Below, piece after piece: positions 1 to 5,842 of a DNA stretch of 7,696 bases. The translations under genes were made by a program, and so were the position numbers. The stretch comes from Actinomycetota bacterium. Lineage in GTDB: Bacteria > Actinomycetota > Actinomycetes > Propionibacteriales > Nocardioidaceae. Positions within the stretch are counted from its first letter, which is position 1, and the number at the start of each line of letters is the position of its first letter. Below the pieces are notes generated by a model. That model searched no databases. It was not told where the DNA came from and was given only the letters and a program-made list of their open reading frames with translations. The DNA is taken from assembly GCA_009702305.1 (NCBI GenBank), contig WLIH01000108.1, positions 1 through 7,696 of the forward strand, given 5' to 3'.

Positions 1-2
1 AC

Positions 3-950
3 GCCGTGGCGGGGCCCGACGCGCTGCAGGCCCTGCAGTGGATCTGCGCGGCCGACGTCGACGTGCCGGTCGGACGGTGCGTCTACACGCCGTTCCTCAA
101 CGGACGCGGGACCTACGAGGCGGACCTGACCGTGACTCGGTCCGGACCCGAGGAGTTCGTGCTCGTGTCGAGCTCGGCCACGACCGTGCGCGACCTGGAC
201 TGGCTGCGGCGCCACAGCGCCGGGCTGGACGTCACGATCACCGACACGACCGATGCCACGAGCGTGATCGGGGTGATGGGTCCCTCGTCGCGCACCCTGC
301 TGTCCCGCCTGGGTGGAGCCGATGCGTGGGAGGCTGCGTTCGCCAGCAGCACCGTGGTCCGGCTCGCCGGCGTCGAGGTGCGAGCGACCCGGATGACCTA
401 CGTCGGCGAGCTCGGCTGGGAGCTGATGGTCGCCGTGGCCGACGCAACGGCGCTCTACGACGCGGTGAAGGCGGCCGGCGCCGACCTGGGTGTCGTCGAT
501 GCGGGCTACCACGCCATCGAGGCGCTGCGGCTCGAGAAGGGCTACCGCGCCTTCGGCCGCGAGCTGACCCCGGATCTGACCCCGGTCGAGGCCGGGCTCG
601 TCTTCGCCACCGCCCTCGCCACCGGCGGCGACTTCCTCGGCCGGGACGCACTCTCAGCCCACCGCGCCGCCCTCGCGCTCGGTGGTCCGCGTCGGCGGCT
701 GGTGTCCTTCGTGTCCGCCTCGCCCGAGCCGATGCTGTGGGGCGGTGAGCTGCTGCTGCGCGACGGCCGCCCCTGCGGGCAGGTCACCAGCGCGGCCTGG
801 GGAGCCACCGTCGGCGCCGCCGTCGGCCTGGCCTACCTGCGCTCCGAGACCGTCGTGACCTCCGACGACCTCGCCCGCGGCGGCTTCCAGGTCGACCTCG
901 CCGGCGAGCTGGTCGACGTACGCCTGAGCCTGCGGGCGCCCCTCGCCTGA
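3..950 (+). CDS. Dimethylglycine/sarcosine dehydrogenase-like protein, C-terminal GcvT part (5' partial)
   Basis: The reading frame is open to the left window edge, so this is the last 315 or so residues of a longer protein. What is visible matches the folate-binding aminomethyltransferase (GcvT) half of FAD-dependent dimethylglycine/sarcosine dehydrogenases, which demethylate N-methylated glycines and pass the one-carbon unit to tetrahydrofolate. Counting from the GTG at position 6, the signs are VAGPDALQAL at the start, YTPFLNGRGTYEADLTVTR (27-45) with the Asp conserved in this fold, MGPSSRTLL (91-99), YVGELGWELMV (132-142), and AGYHAIEALRLEKGYRAFGR (166-185) followed by DLTPVEAGLVF. The C-terminal barrel contains GGELLLRDGRPCGQVTSA (246-263). 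Family members usually have about 800 residues with an N-terminal FAD domain, expected upstream of the window. The GTG at 6 is probably internal, because family similarity starts at once with no N-terminal leader. A stand-alone aminomethyltransferase is the main alternative. Confidence 0.85.
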   Translation, partial: AVAGPDALQALQWICAADVDVPVGRCVYTPFLNGRGTYEADLTVTRSGPEEFVLVSSSATTVRDLDWLRRHSAGLDVTITDTTDATSVIGVMGPSSRTLLSRLGGADAWEAAFASSTVVRLAGVEVRATRMTYVGELGWELMVAVADATALYDAVKAAGADLGVVDAGYHAIEALRLEKGYRAFGRELTPDLTPVEAGLVFATALATGGDFLGRDALSAHRAALALGGPRRRLVSFVSASPEPMLWGGELLLRDGRPCGQVTSAAWGATVGAAVGLAYLRSETVVTSDDLARGGFQVDLAGELVDVRLSLRAPLA

Positions 951-967
951 GCCGCGCAACCCCCGTG

Positions 968-1022
968 GATTGGTCCCCAACCGCAGGTTGTCGAGCGCGG
1001 GACGTTCCGTTGGTGACCAATC
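968..1022 (+). repeat. 55-bp imperfect palindromic repeat, copy 1
   Basis: The element begins GATTGGTC and ends GACCAATC, a perfect 8-bp terminal inverted repeat. Allowing one C-T mismatch at element position 9 against 47, the arms continue (CCAAC against GTTGG), so this copy can fold into a stem of 13 pairs. It lies 17 bp after the stop of the upstream gene, in the position of a terminator hairpin, but no T-tract follows. It shares the left arm GATTGGTCCCCAACCGCA with the other two copies. The middle (positions 19-37) differs from both. It could be a REP-like or miniature mobile element, or a conserved structured RNA or protein-binding site. Confidence 0.85.
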
Positions 1023-1032
1023 GACGGCGGTA

Positions 1033-1062
1033 GAGGCCGCCGGAGAGCACGGCCTCGGCGGC
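1033..1062 (+). repeat. GC-rich inverted repeats between palindrome copies 1 and 2
   Basis: Two mutually exclusive 6-bp perfect inverted repeats sit here: GAGGCC (1033-1038) with GGCCTC (1051-1056), and GCCGCC (1036-1041) with GGCGGC (1057-1062). In such GC-rich DNA, short inverted repeats arise easily by chance. The position between two divergent copies of the 55-bp element is the only reason to record them. No T-tract follows, so a standard terminator is not supported. Confidence 0.25.
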
Positions 1063-1068
1063 AGCACC

Positions 1069-1123
1069 GATTGGTCACGAACTGCACGTCAGCGACCGGA
1101 ATTGTTGCGGTTGGGGACCAATC
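1069..1123 (-). repeat. 55-bp imperfect palindromic repeat, copy 2 (reverse orientation)
   Basis: Read on the - strand, this copy has the same 18-bp left arm as copies 1 and 3 and the same GTGACCAATC right end, at exactly the same 55-bp length. The arms pair over 18 nt with three mismatches: the 8-bp ends, then C/G at element position 10, AAC/GTT and GCA/TGC. With copy 3 it shares 31 identical bases covering 1099-1129, including six bases (GACGTG on the + strand) outside the palindrome. Its right edge lies 22 bp before the likely -10 box of the Nudix gene and may supply the -35 region. Confidence 0.88.
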
Positions 1124-1151
1124 GACGTGCTCCCGGCACGCTCCGTAGGCT
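1122..1151 (+). promoter_or_regulatory. Probable leaderless promoter of the Nudix gene
   Basis: A TAGGCT hexamer (1146-1151, pattern TAnnnT) ends 6 nt before the ATG at 1158. That would place the transcription start at the A of the start codon, the typical leaderless arrangement in actinomycetes. No Shine-Dalgarno sequence lies before the ATG. TCGACG at 1122-1127, 18 bp upstream of the -10, is an imperfect match to a TTGACN -35 and comes from the outer edge of repeat copy 2. The -10 is fairly convincing because the same arrangement recurs before the phosphatase gene; the -35 is tentative. Confidence 0.6.
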
Positions 1152-1157
1152 GGTGTC

Positions 1158-1625
1158 ATGCCGATCCCGGAGTTCGTCGTCGAGCTGCGCAAGCACGTAG
1201 GCACCGCGCTGCTCTGGATGCCAGGCGTGACCGCCGTGGTCGTCCGAGACGGCCACGTGCTGTTGGTGCGCCGGGCGGACAACGGCGAATGGGCTCCGAT
1301 CACCGGCATCCTCGACCCGGGCGAGGAACCGGCCGTCGCCGCGGCTCGCGAGGCGCTCGAAGAGGCTGGCGTGGTCATCCGCGTCGATCGGTTGGCCTCG
1401 ATCAGCTCCGGGATCGAGGTGACCCACCCCAACGGCGACCGGGCCGTCTACCTCGACCACACCTTCGCCTGCAGTTGGGTGAGCGGCGAGGCGTACGTCG
1501 CCGACGACGAGTCGGTCGACGTGCGGTGGTGGCCTCTGGCCGCCCTGCCGGCGATGCGCGACGGCCTGCGCCAGCGCATCGACGACGCCCTGGCCGGCGA
1601 GGCGGCCACCCGCTTCCGTCGCTGA
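1158..1625 (+). CDS. Nudix hydrolase
   Basis: Nudix enzymes hydrolyse a nucleoside diphosphate linked to another moiety, using divalent metal; the protein is expected to be cytosolic. The 155 residues are a normal single-domain length. The full Nudix box Gx5Ex7REUxEExGU is present at residues 50-72: G50, E56, R64, E65, E68, E69, G71, V72. Strands before it read GVTAVVVRDGHVLLVRRAD (23-41). The rest (YLDHTFACSW, DVRWWPLAALP) is the usual C-terminal sheet and helix. The substrate cannot be named from sequence; a nucleotide sugar, a dinucleotide or an oxidised nucleotide are all possible. The ATG at 1158 is the most upstream start possible, since an in-frame TAG at 1146-1148 lies inside the -10 box. 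The gene stands alone, flanked by 55-bp repeats in opposite orientation. Confidence 0.93.
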   Translation: MPIPEFVVELRKHVGTALLWMPGVTAVVVRDGHVLLVRRADNGEWAPITGILDPGEEPAVAAAREALEEAGVVIRVDRLASISSGIEVTHPNGDRAVYLDHTFACSWVSGEAYVADDESVDVRWWPLAALPAMRDGLRQRIDDALAGEAATRFRR

Positions 1626-1657
1626 TCCGCACCCGGCCGACGGTCGCAGGACACGTC

Positions 1658-1712
1658 GATTGGTCCCCAACCGCAACAATTCGGGGCCGGGGCGTGCGGT
1701 CTGTGACCAATC
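1658..1712 (+). repeat. 55-bp imperfect palindromic repeat, copy 3
   Basis: Same orientation and same 55-bp length as copy 1. The left arm GATTGGTCCCCAACCGCA is unchanged and the right end is GTGACCAATC. Beyond the 8-bp ends, ACCGCA (element positions 13-18) pairs exactly with TGCGGT (38-43), so this copy keeps the inner part of the stem that copies 1 and 2 have partly lost. The bases 1652-1682 are identical to the reverse complement of 1099-1129. The element starts 33 bp after the Nudix stop codon. Confidence 0.88.
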
Positions 1713-1733
1713 CATGCCCCGGAGGCGGACCCT

Positions 1734-1785
1734 GGCCGGGCGCGGCCGGGCGCGGCCGGGCGCGACCGGGCGCGACCGGGGGCGG
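1734..1785 (+). repeat. Tandem repeat, 10-bp period
   Basis: About five head-to-tail units occur: a partial GGCCGGG, then CGCGGCCGGG twice, CGCGACCGGG twice, and a decaying end. Identical units lie next to each other, which is the pattern made by local duplication or slippage. The array sits between repeat copy 3 and the promoter of the phosphatase gene, 63 bp before that -10 box. The 10-bp period is close to one helical turn, so a protein site repeated on one face of the DNA is possible, but nothing else supports that. Confidence 0.8.
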
Positions 1786-1847
1786 AGGCCTCGGAACGCA
1801 TGTCCAGACAGCCCGCGGAAGTGCCCACCGAGTCCGGAGGTCGCGGC

Positions 1848-1853
1848 TAGGGT
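1848..1853 (+). promoter_or_regulatory. Probable -10 box of the phosphatase gene (leaderless)
   Basis: TAGGGT fits TAnnnT and ends exactly 6 nt before the ATG at 1860, the same geometry as at the Nudix gene. This would start the transcript on the A of the ATG and favours 1860 over the in-frame GTG at 1857. No recognisable -35 hexamer was found 16-19 bp upstream. Confidence 0.55.
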
Positions 1854-1859
1854 CGAGTG

Positions 1860-2981
1860 ATGAGCACCGCAGACTCGGGATTGGTGCGGTCGCTGGGTCG
1901 ACGCGTGCACGACCTGGTGACCACCTGGCGCACCGGCACAGGCCGGAGCCAGGTGATCGTGATGGGCGTGCTCATGGTCCTGGTGAGCTGCTGCTTCGCC
2001 ATCTCGTACCCGTTCTATTCCGTGATGCCCGTCAGCACGTACTTCGTCTGGCTGCTGCTCGGCATGCTGCTGCTGCGTTTCCGGCCGCTCACGCTGCTGA
2101 CGGTCTACACCGTCGTCGGCGCGCTCACGCTGGCCGTCGTCGACTCGTTCAACGGCGGCTCCTTCGGCAGCGCGCGGCTCTCCGGCATGATCGCGCTGGT
2201 CCTCTCGGCCGGCCTGATCCTCTACCAGTCCAGCCGCCAGCGCAGCGGCCTGCCCGGCCCGCTCAGCGAGGCCATGCTGGCCGACCTCCGCGACCGGTTG
2301 CAGGCGCAGGGCCGAGTGCCGGAGCTGCCCCACGGCTGGCACTGCCAGACCGCGATGCTGGCCGCTCACGGTGTCAGCTACGCCGGCGACTTCCTGGTGG
2401 CCGACCTCAGCGAGGACCGCCGTCACCTGGAGCTGATCCTGGTCGACGTCTGCGGCAAGGGCGTGAGCGCCGGCACCGACGCCCTGCAGTTCGCCGGCGC
2501 CCTCGGCGGGCTGATCGGATCGCTGCCGCCGGTGGCGCTCTTCGCGGCTGCCAACGACTTCCTGCTGCGCCAACCCTCCGACGAGACGTTCGCCACCGCC
2601 GTGCACGTCGTGGTCGACCTGGAGACCGGCGACTACTCGATCGTCAGCGGCGGTCACCCGCCCGCACTGCGCTGGGACGTCGCCGCCGGGGAGTGGGTCA
2701 TCGACAACGCCCGCGGCACCGCGCTCGGGGTGATGCCGCGCCCCGACCTGGAGGCCAGCCACGGCAGCCTGGCACCGGGTGAGGCGCTGCTCTTCTACAC
2801 CGACGGCGTGGTCGAGTCGCGCACCAACCATCTCGACGAGGGCATCGACTGGCTGCGGGAGACCGCGCGCACCGCCATCGCGCCGGGGTACGCCGGCGCG
2901 GCACGGCGGGTGCTGAAGAAGGTCAAGCGCGGCGACGACGACCGAGCCGTGCTGATCCTCGACCGCCGCCCGAGCATCTAG
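1860..2981 (+). CDS. Membrane-anchored SpoIIE/PP2C-type protein serine phosphatase
   Basis: The C-terminal half is a PPM phosphatase of the SpoIIE/RsbU type. Such enzymes remove phosphate from serine or threonine on partner proteins, often anti-anti-sigma factors that control alternative sigma factors. The 373-residue product has four likely membrane helices near 31-53, 58-74, 78-96 and 106-123, and a cytosolic phosphatase domain from about 155. Motifs are YAGDFLVADL (174-183, metal ligand D177), LVDVCGKGVSAG (194-205, D196), TFATAVHVVVDLETGDY (243-259), SGGHPPALRW (263-272), FYTDGVVESR (312-321, D315) and DDRAVLIL (360-367). The usual GGDFYD motif is changed: the second Asp lies two residues further on. 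No PAS, GAF or HAMP segment is visible, so any sensing must be through the membrane part. The ATG at 1860 is chosen for its spacing from the -10 box; a GTG at 1857 would add one residue, and an in-frame TAG at 1848 blocks anything longer. No sigma-regulator gene is adjacent. Confidence 0.92.
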   Translation: MSTADSGLVRSLGRRVHDLVTTWRTGTGRSQVIVMGVLMVLVSCCFAISYPFYSVMPVSTYFVWLLLGMLLLRFRPLTLLTVYTVVGALTLAVVDSFNGGSFGSARLSGMIALVLSAGLILYQSSRQRSGLPGPLSEAMLADLRDRLQAQGRVPELPHGWHCQTAMLAAHGVSYAGDFLVADLSEDRRHLELILVDVCGKGVSAGTDALQFAGALGGLIGSLPPVALFAAANDFLLRQPSDETFATAVHVVVDLETGDYSIVSGGHPPALRWDVAAGEWVIDNARGTALGVMPRPDLEASHGSLAPGEALLFYTDGVVESRTNHLDEGIDWLRETARTAIAPGYAGAARRVLKKVKRGDDDRAVLILDRRPSI

Positions 2982-2985
2982 ACCA

Positions 2986-2999
2986 GCCTGCGCACAGGC
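2986..2999 (+). other. Short hairpin after the phosphatase gene
   Basis: GCCTG and CAGGC form a perfect 5-bp stem with the 4-nt loop CGCA, starting 4 nt after the phosphatase stop codon. It is short and lacks a T-tract, so it is at best a weak transcription end or mRNA-stabilising structure. It also overlaps the place where a -35 for the next gene would fall. Confidence 0.3.
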
Positions 3000-3011
3000 A
3001 CGGCACGACCG

Positions 3012-3017
3012 TAGGTT
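3012..3017 (+). promoter_or_regulatory. Possible -10 box for the metallopeptidase gene
   Basis: TAGGTT fits TAnnnT and lies in the short gap after the phosphatase gene. A start about 7 nt later would give a leader near 47 nt that contains the GAGGT Shine-Dalgarno sequence at 3063-3067. The region 17 bp upstream (TGCGCA) is a poor -35. Read-through from the phosphatase gene is the alternative. Confidence 0.35.
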
Positions 3018-3070
3018 GCGCAGATCCGGGCGCCCGGCCCTCACGGGCTCCCTCGACGATCTGAGGTCCC

Positions 3071-4882
3071 GTGCGACTGCGTCCCCTATCGATCGCTGTG
3101 CTCCTCGCCGGCACGTCCGTGCTCCCGATGACGGCGGCCACCGGCTCGACGAGTCCTGCGGACCGCACGACGCACCCCGAGGTCGTCGTCGACCTGCTCG
3201 CGCCCGGGCCCACCGTCGCCGACCCGACACGGCGCCGAGCGCCGTACCCGACCACGCAGACCTTCAAGCTCCACAGCCTCCCGGGCGCGCAGCGCACGAT
3301 CTTCCTCGACGTCGACGGCGGCACCGTCTCGGGCACCGAGTGGAACAAGAGCAAGGGCCTGCCCGACGGCGCCTACGTCGGCTTCAGCATCGACGGCGAC
3401 CCGTCCACCTGGACCCCGAGGGAGCACACCGCCATCCAGGAGATCTGGCAGGTCGTGGCCGAGGACTTCGCGCCGTTCCAGGTCGACGTCACCACCGAGC
3501 AGCCGCGGCCGGAGGCCCTCGATCGCGCCGACGCCCAGGACCAGGTCTACGGCACGACCGCACTCGTGACCGGCAGCCAGGACGCGGCGCAGCAGCTGTG
3601 CCAGCTCAGCTGCGCCGGCATCGCCTTCCTGGGCGTCTTCGACGACGAGACCTCCCACGCGCTCTACCAGCCGGCCTTCATCTTCGCGGGCCAGATCAGC
3701 GTCGACGAGATCGGCGACGCCCTCAGCCACGAGATCGGACACACCTTCGGGCTGCGTCACGACGGAGATGCGGGCGGCGACTACTCGCCGGGCGCGGGCG
3801 CGAAGGCCGCCATCATGGGCCGGGGCTTCGGCTTCAACACCTGGAGCAACGGCGACTACCCCGGGGCGACGAACCAGGAGGACGACGTGGCGATCATCGC
3901 GGCCAGCGGGGCGCCCCTTCGCCTCGACGACGTCGGCGACGAGGTCGGGACCGCCCGCGAGCTCGGCGACGGCGTCGGACTCATCTCCACCCGGACCGAT
4001 GTCGACGTCTTCCGCCTCGGGCAGTGCGACGGCCTGGTCGAGGTGAGCGCCGCGCCGACGTCACCCTTCACCAACCTCGGCGTCGGCACCCGGCTGCTCG
4101 ACGAGTCCGGCGCCGAACTCGCCGTCGGCACGCCGGATCGCTACCTCTCGCGCGACCTCGCCTCGACGTTGAAGCACGAGGTGACCGGCACCGCCTACCT
4201 CGAGGTCGACGGAGTCGGCACCTCCGCCTACAGCGACTACGGCGTCCTGGGCGGCTACCGGGTCAGCGCTCAGGGCTGCAACCCGACCGGGGCACCCTTG
4301 ACCCCGGGCCTGCCCGCGGACGTCGAGCTCCGCTACCGCGACGAGCGGACGCTCGAGCTGCGCTGGGTGCCGCCGAGCAGCGGTCCCGAGGTCACGGGCT
4401 ACGTCGTGTCGCAGGAGGGGAGGGCGCTGTCCACCACGAAGCTCCCGGCCAAGGCCCGCTCCTACTCCTTCGGCGGGCTGGTCTACGGCACCACCTACAC
4501 CTTCACCGTCGCGGCGGTGAACGCCGCCGGGCAGGGCCGCTCGGTGACGGTCAGCGGAGCTCCGGACGGCGCGCGGACCACGACGGCGCCGGTCATCGGC
4601 GCGGCGCGTCCGGGCAAGCCCGGCGGTGCGCGCACCGCCACGGTCACCTGGGCGGCCCCGTCGACCGACTACGGCTATCCCGTGAGCGGCTACGTCGTCC
4701 ACGCCGTCAAGATCTTCAACGGCTACGAGGTGGGCGCCAAGACCTTCCCGGCAACGCCGTCCGCCGCCCGCAGCCTGGTGGTGACGCTGCCAGCCGGCTC
4801 CTGGAAGTTCTACGTCGTGGCTCTGAACGCCGGCGGCGAGAGCGCCCGCAGCAAGTACACGAAGCTGGTCACGGGGCGCTAG
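3071..4882 (+). CDS. Secreted metzincin zinc metallopeptidase with two fibronectin type III domains
   Basis: Residues 1 to about 25 form a Sec signal peptide: MRLR, a hydrophobic core, then an Ala/Thr-rich end. The catalytic domain (about 75-280) carries the metzincin zinc motif HEIGHTFGLRHD at 220-231, with zinc ligands H220, H224 and H230 and catalytic E221. A plausible Met-turn is AAIMG (246-250, M249). C177 and C181 lie four residues apart and could form a disulfide. Residues 284-403 (DDVGDEVGTARELGDG, then TDVDVFRLGQC) resemble a bacterial pre-peptidase C-terminal (PPC) domain. Two fibronectin type III domains follow at about 412-498 and 504-602, with typical WVPPSSGPEVTGYVV and WAAPSTDYGYPVSGYVV segments. 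It probably cleaves proteins outside the cell; the substrate is unknown. The GTG at 3071 is required, because a TGA at 3062-3064 closes the frame upstream and later starts would lose the signal peptide. GAGGT lies only 3 nt before it. Confidence 0.92.
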   Translation: MRLRPLSIAVLLAGTSVLPMTAATGSTSPADRTTHPEVVVDLLAPGPTVADPTRRRAPYPTTQTFKLHSLPGAQRTIFLDVDGGTVSGTEWNKSKGLPDGAYVGFSIDGDPSTWTPREHTAIQEIWQVVAEDFAPFQVDVTTEQPRPEALDRADAQDQVYGTTALVTGSQDAAQQLCQLSCAGIAFLGVFDDETSHALYQPAFIFAGQISVDEIGDALSHEIGHTFGLRHDGDAGGDYSPGAGAKAAIMGRGFGFNTWSNGDYPGATNQEDDVAIIAASGAPLRLDDVGDEVGTARELGDGVGLISTRTDVDVFRLGQCDGLVEVSAAPTSPFTNLGVGTRLLDESGAELAVGTPDRYLSRDLASTLKHEVTGTAYLEVDGVGTSAYSDYGVLGGYRVSAQGCNPTGAPLTPGLPADVELRYRDERTLELRWVPPSSGPEVTGYVVSQEGRALSTTKLPAKARSYSFGGLVYGTTYTFTVAAVNAAGQGRSVTVSGAPDGARTTTAPVIGAARPGKPGGARTATVTWAAPSTDYGYPVSGYVVHAVKIFNGYEVGAKTFPATPSAARSLVVTLPAGSWKFYVVALNAGGESARSKYTKLVTGR

Positions 4883-5805
4883 CGACCGGCGTACAGCTCC
4901 CGGATGACGTCCTCGATGTCCGGCTCCTGGATCGAGAGGTCCGCGACGTCGTACCCCGCGGCGACCGCCGAGACGATCGGCGCCGCGCTCGCGTCGGCCG
5001 GGAACGTGAGCCACTGACGCGGACCGTCGACGCGCACGGTGACCGCTCCGGGCACCTCGATCGCCGGGCGTTCGTCGACGAGGTCGACGACCAGGGTCCG
5101 GCTCGAGCCGCCCCGTGCCTGCAGCTGGGTCAGCGCACCGTCGAAGACCAACGACCCGTGGTCGATGACCATCACCCGGTCACAGAGCGCCTCGATGTCC
5201 TGCAGGTCGTGCGTCGTGAGGAGCAGGGTCGTGGCCCGCTCGGCGTTCAACGCGCGGAGGAACTCGCGCAGGCGTCCCTTGCTGACCACGTCGAGGCCGA
5301 TGGTGGGCTCGTCGAGGTAGAGGATCTCGGGGTCGTGCAGCAGCGCGGCCGTGATGTCGCCCCGCATCCGCTGGCCCAGGCTCAGCTGACGCACCGGCGT
5401 GTCGAGCAGGTCACCGAGGTCGAGCAGCTCGAGGAAGCGGTCGAGATTCTGCCGGTAGCGCGCCGGCGGGATCCGGTAGATCTTCTGCAGCAGCTCGAAG
5501 GAGTCGCGCAGCGGCAGGTCCCACCACAAGGTGGTGCGCTGGCCGAAGACGACGCCGATGCGCGAGGCCAGCGCCGTGCGCCGCTTGCTCGGGTCGACCC
5601 CGGCCACGCGCAGGTGCCCGCTGGTCGGCACGAGGATCCCGGTGAGCATCTTGATGGTCGTCGACTTCCCGGCACCGTTGGGCCCGATGTAGCCGACCAT
5701 CTCGCCGGGCTCGATGTCGAAGCTCACGTCGTGGACGGCGACGACGTCGTCGCGTCGCCGCACCCGGAAGGTCCGGCGCAGATCACGCACCTCGATCAGG
5801 CTCAC
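4879..5805 (-). CDS. ABC transporter ATP-binding protein (NatA-like, COG4586 type)
   Basis: This 308-residue ATPase powers the export system whose two membrane subunits lie just upstream in the operon. It has Walker A GPNGAGKST (41-49), a Q-loop at Q89 within FGQRTTLWWDLPLRDSF, signature LSLGQRMRG (141-149), Walker B ILYLDEP (161-167, catalytic E166), D-loop GLD (170-172) and the switch His at 199 (TTHD). The GQRTTLWWDLP stretch and the roughly 90-residue C-terminal extension are typical of the uncharacterised ABC-2 exporter ATPases grouped in COG4586; the substrate is unknown. The GTG at 5805 starts MSLIEVRDLRRTF and has a strong AGGGAGG 8 nt upstream. An ATG at 5813 in another frame would give only a three-residue peptide. 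Its stop codon overlaps that of the convergent metallopeptidase gene. Confidence 0.95.
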   Translation of the reverse strand: MSLIEVRDLRRTFRVRRRDDVVAVHDVSFDIEPGEMVGYIGPNGAGKSTTIKMLTGILVPTSGHLRVAGVDPSKRRTALASRIGVVFGQRTTLWWDLPLRDSFELLQKIYRIPPARYRQNLDRFLELLDLGDLLDTPVRQLSLGQRMRGDITAALLHDPEILYLDEPTIGLDVVSKGRLREFLRALNAERATTLLLTTHDLQDIEALCDRVMVIDHGSLVFDGALTQLQARGGSSRTLVVDLVDERPAIEVPGAVTVRVDGPRQWLTFPADASAAPIVSAVAAGYDVADLSIQEPDIEDVIRELYAGR

Positions 5806-5813
5806 CGGCCCAT

Positions 5814-5820
5814 CCTCCCT
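5814..5820 (-). promoter_or_regulatory. Strong ribosome binding site of the ABC ATPase gene
   Basis: AGGGAGG on the - strand ends 8 nt before the GTG at 5805. It is the best Shine-Dalgarno sequence in the window and settles this start. The ATPase is the only operon member separated from its upstream neighbour by a gap (37 nt), so it can be translated independently of the permeases. Confidence 0.8.
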
Positions 5821-5842
5821 GACGACCTGCCCGGCGCTGCTC

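Noticed and set aside
968..1022. Copy 1 as an ordinary intrinsic terminator
   Set aside because: The stem is long enough and sits just after a stop codon, but no T-tract follows, and copy 2 occupies a promoter-proximal place where a terminator would make little sense.
968..1712. The 55-bp repeats as a CRISPR array
   Set aside because: The copies are in mixed orientation, spaced by 46 and 534 bp, and one gap holds a gene. There are no regular spacers and no cas gene.
1879..1890. A fourth copy of the element suggested by GATTGGTGCGG at the start of the phosphatase gene
   Set aside because: Only GATTGGT matches; the CCCCAACC arm and the GACCAATC end are absent, and it lies in coding sequence.
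1089..3230. A 713-codon open frame on the - strand opposite the Nudix, phosphatase and peptidase start regions
   Set aside because: It crosses three well-supported + strand genes and their gaps, and its product is rich in Arg, Gly, Gln and Ala with no domain. It is the antisense open frame expected in very GC-rich coding DNA.
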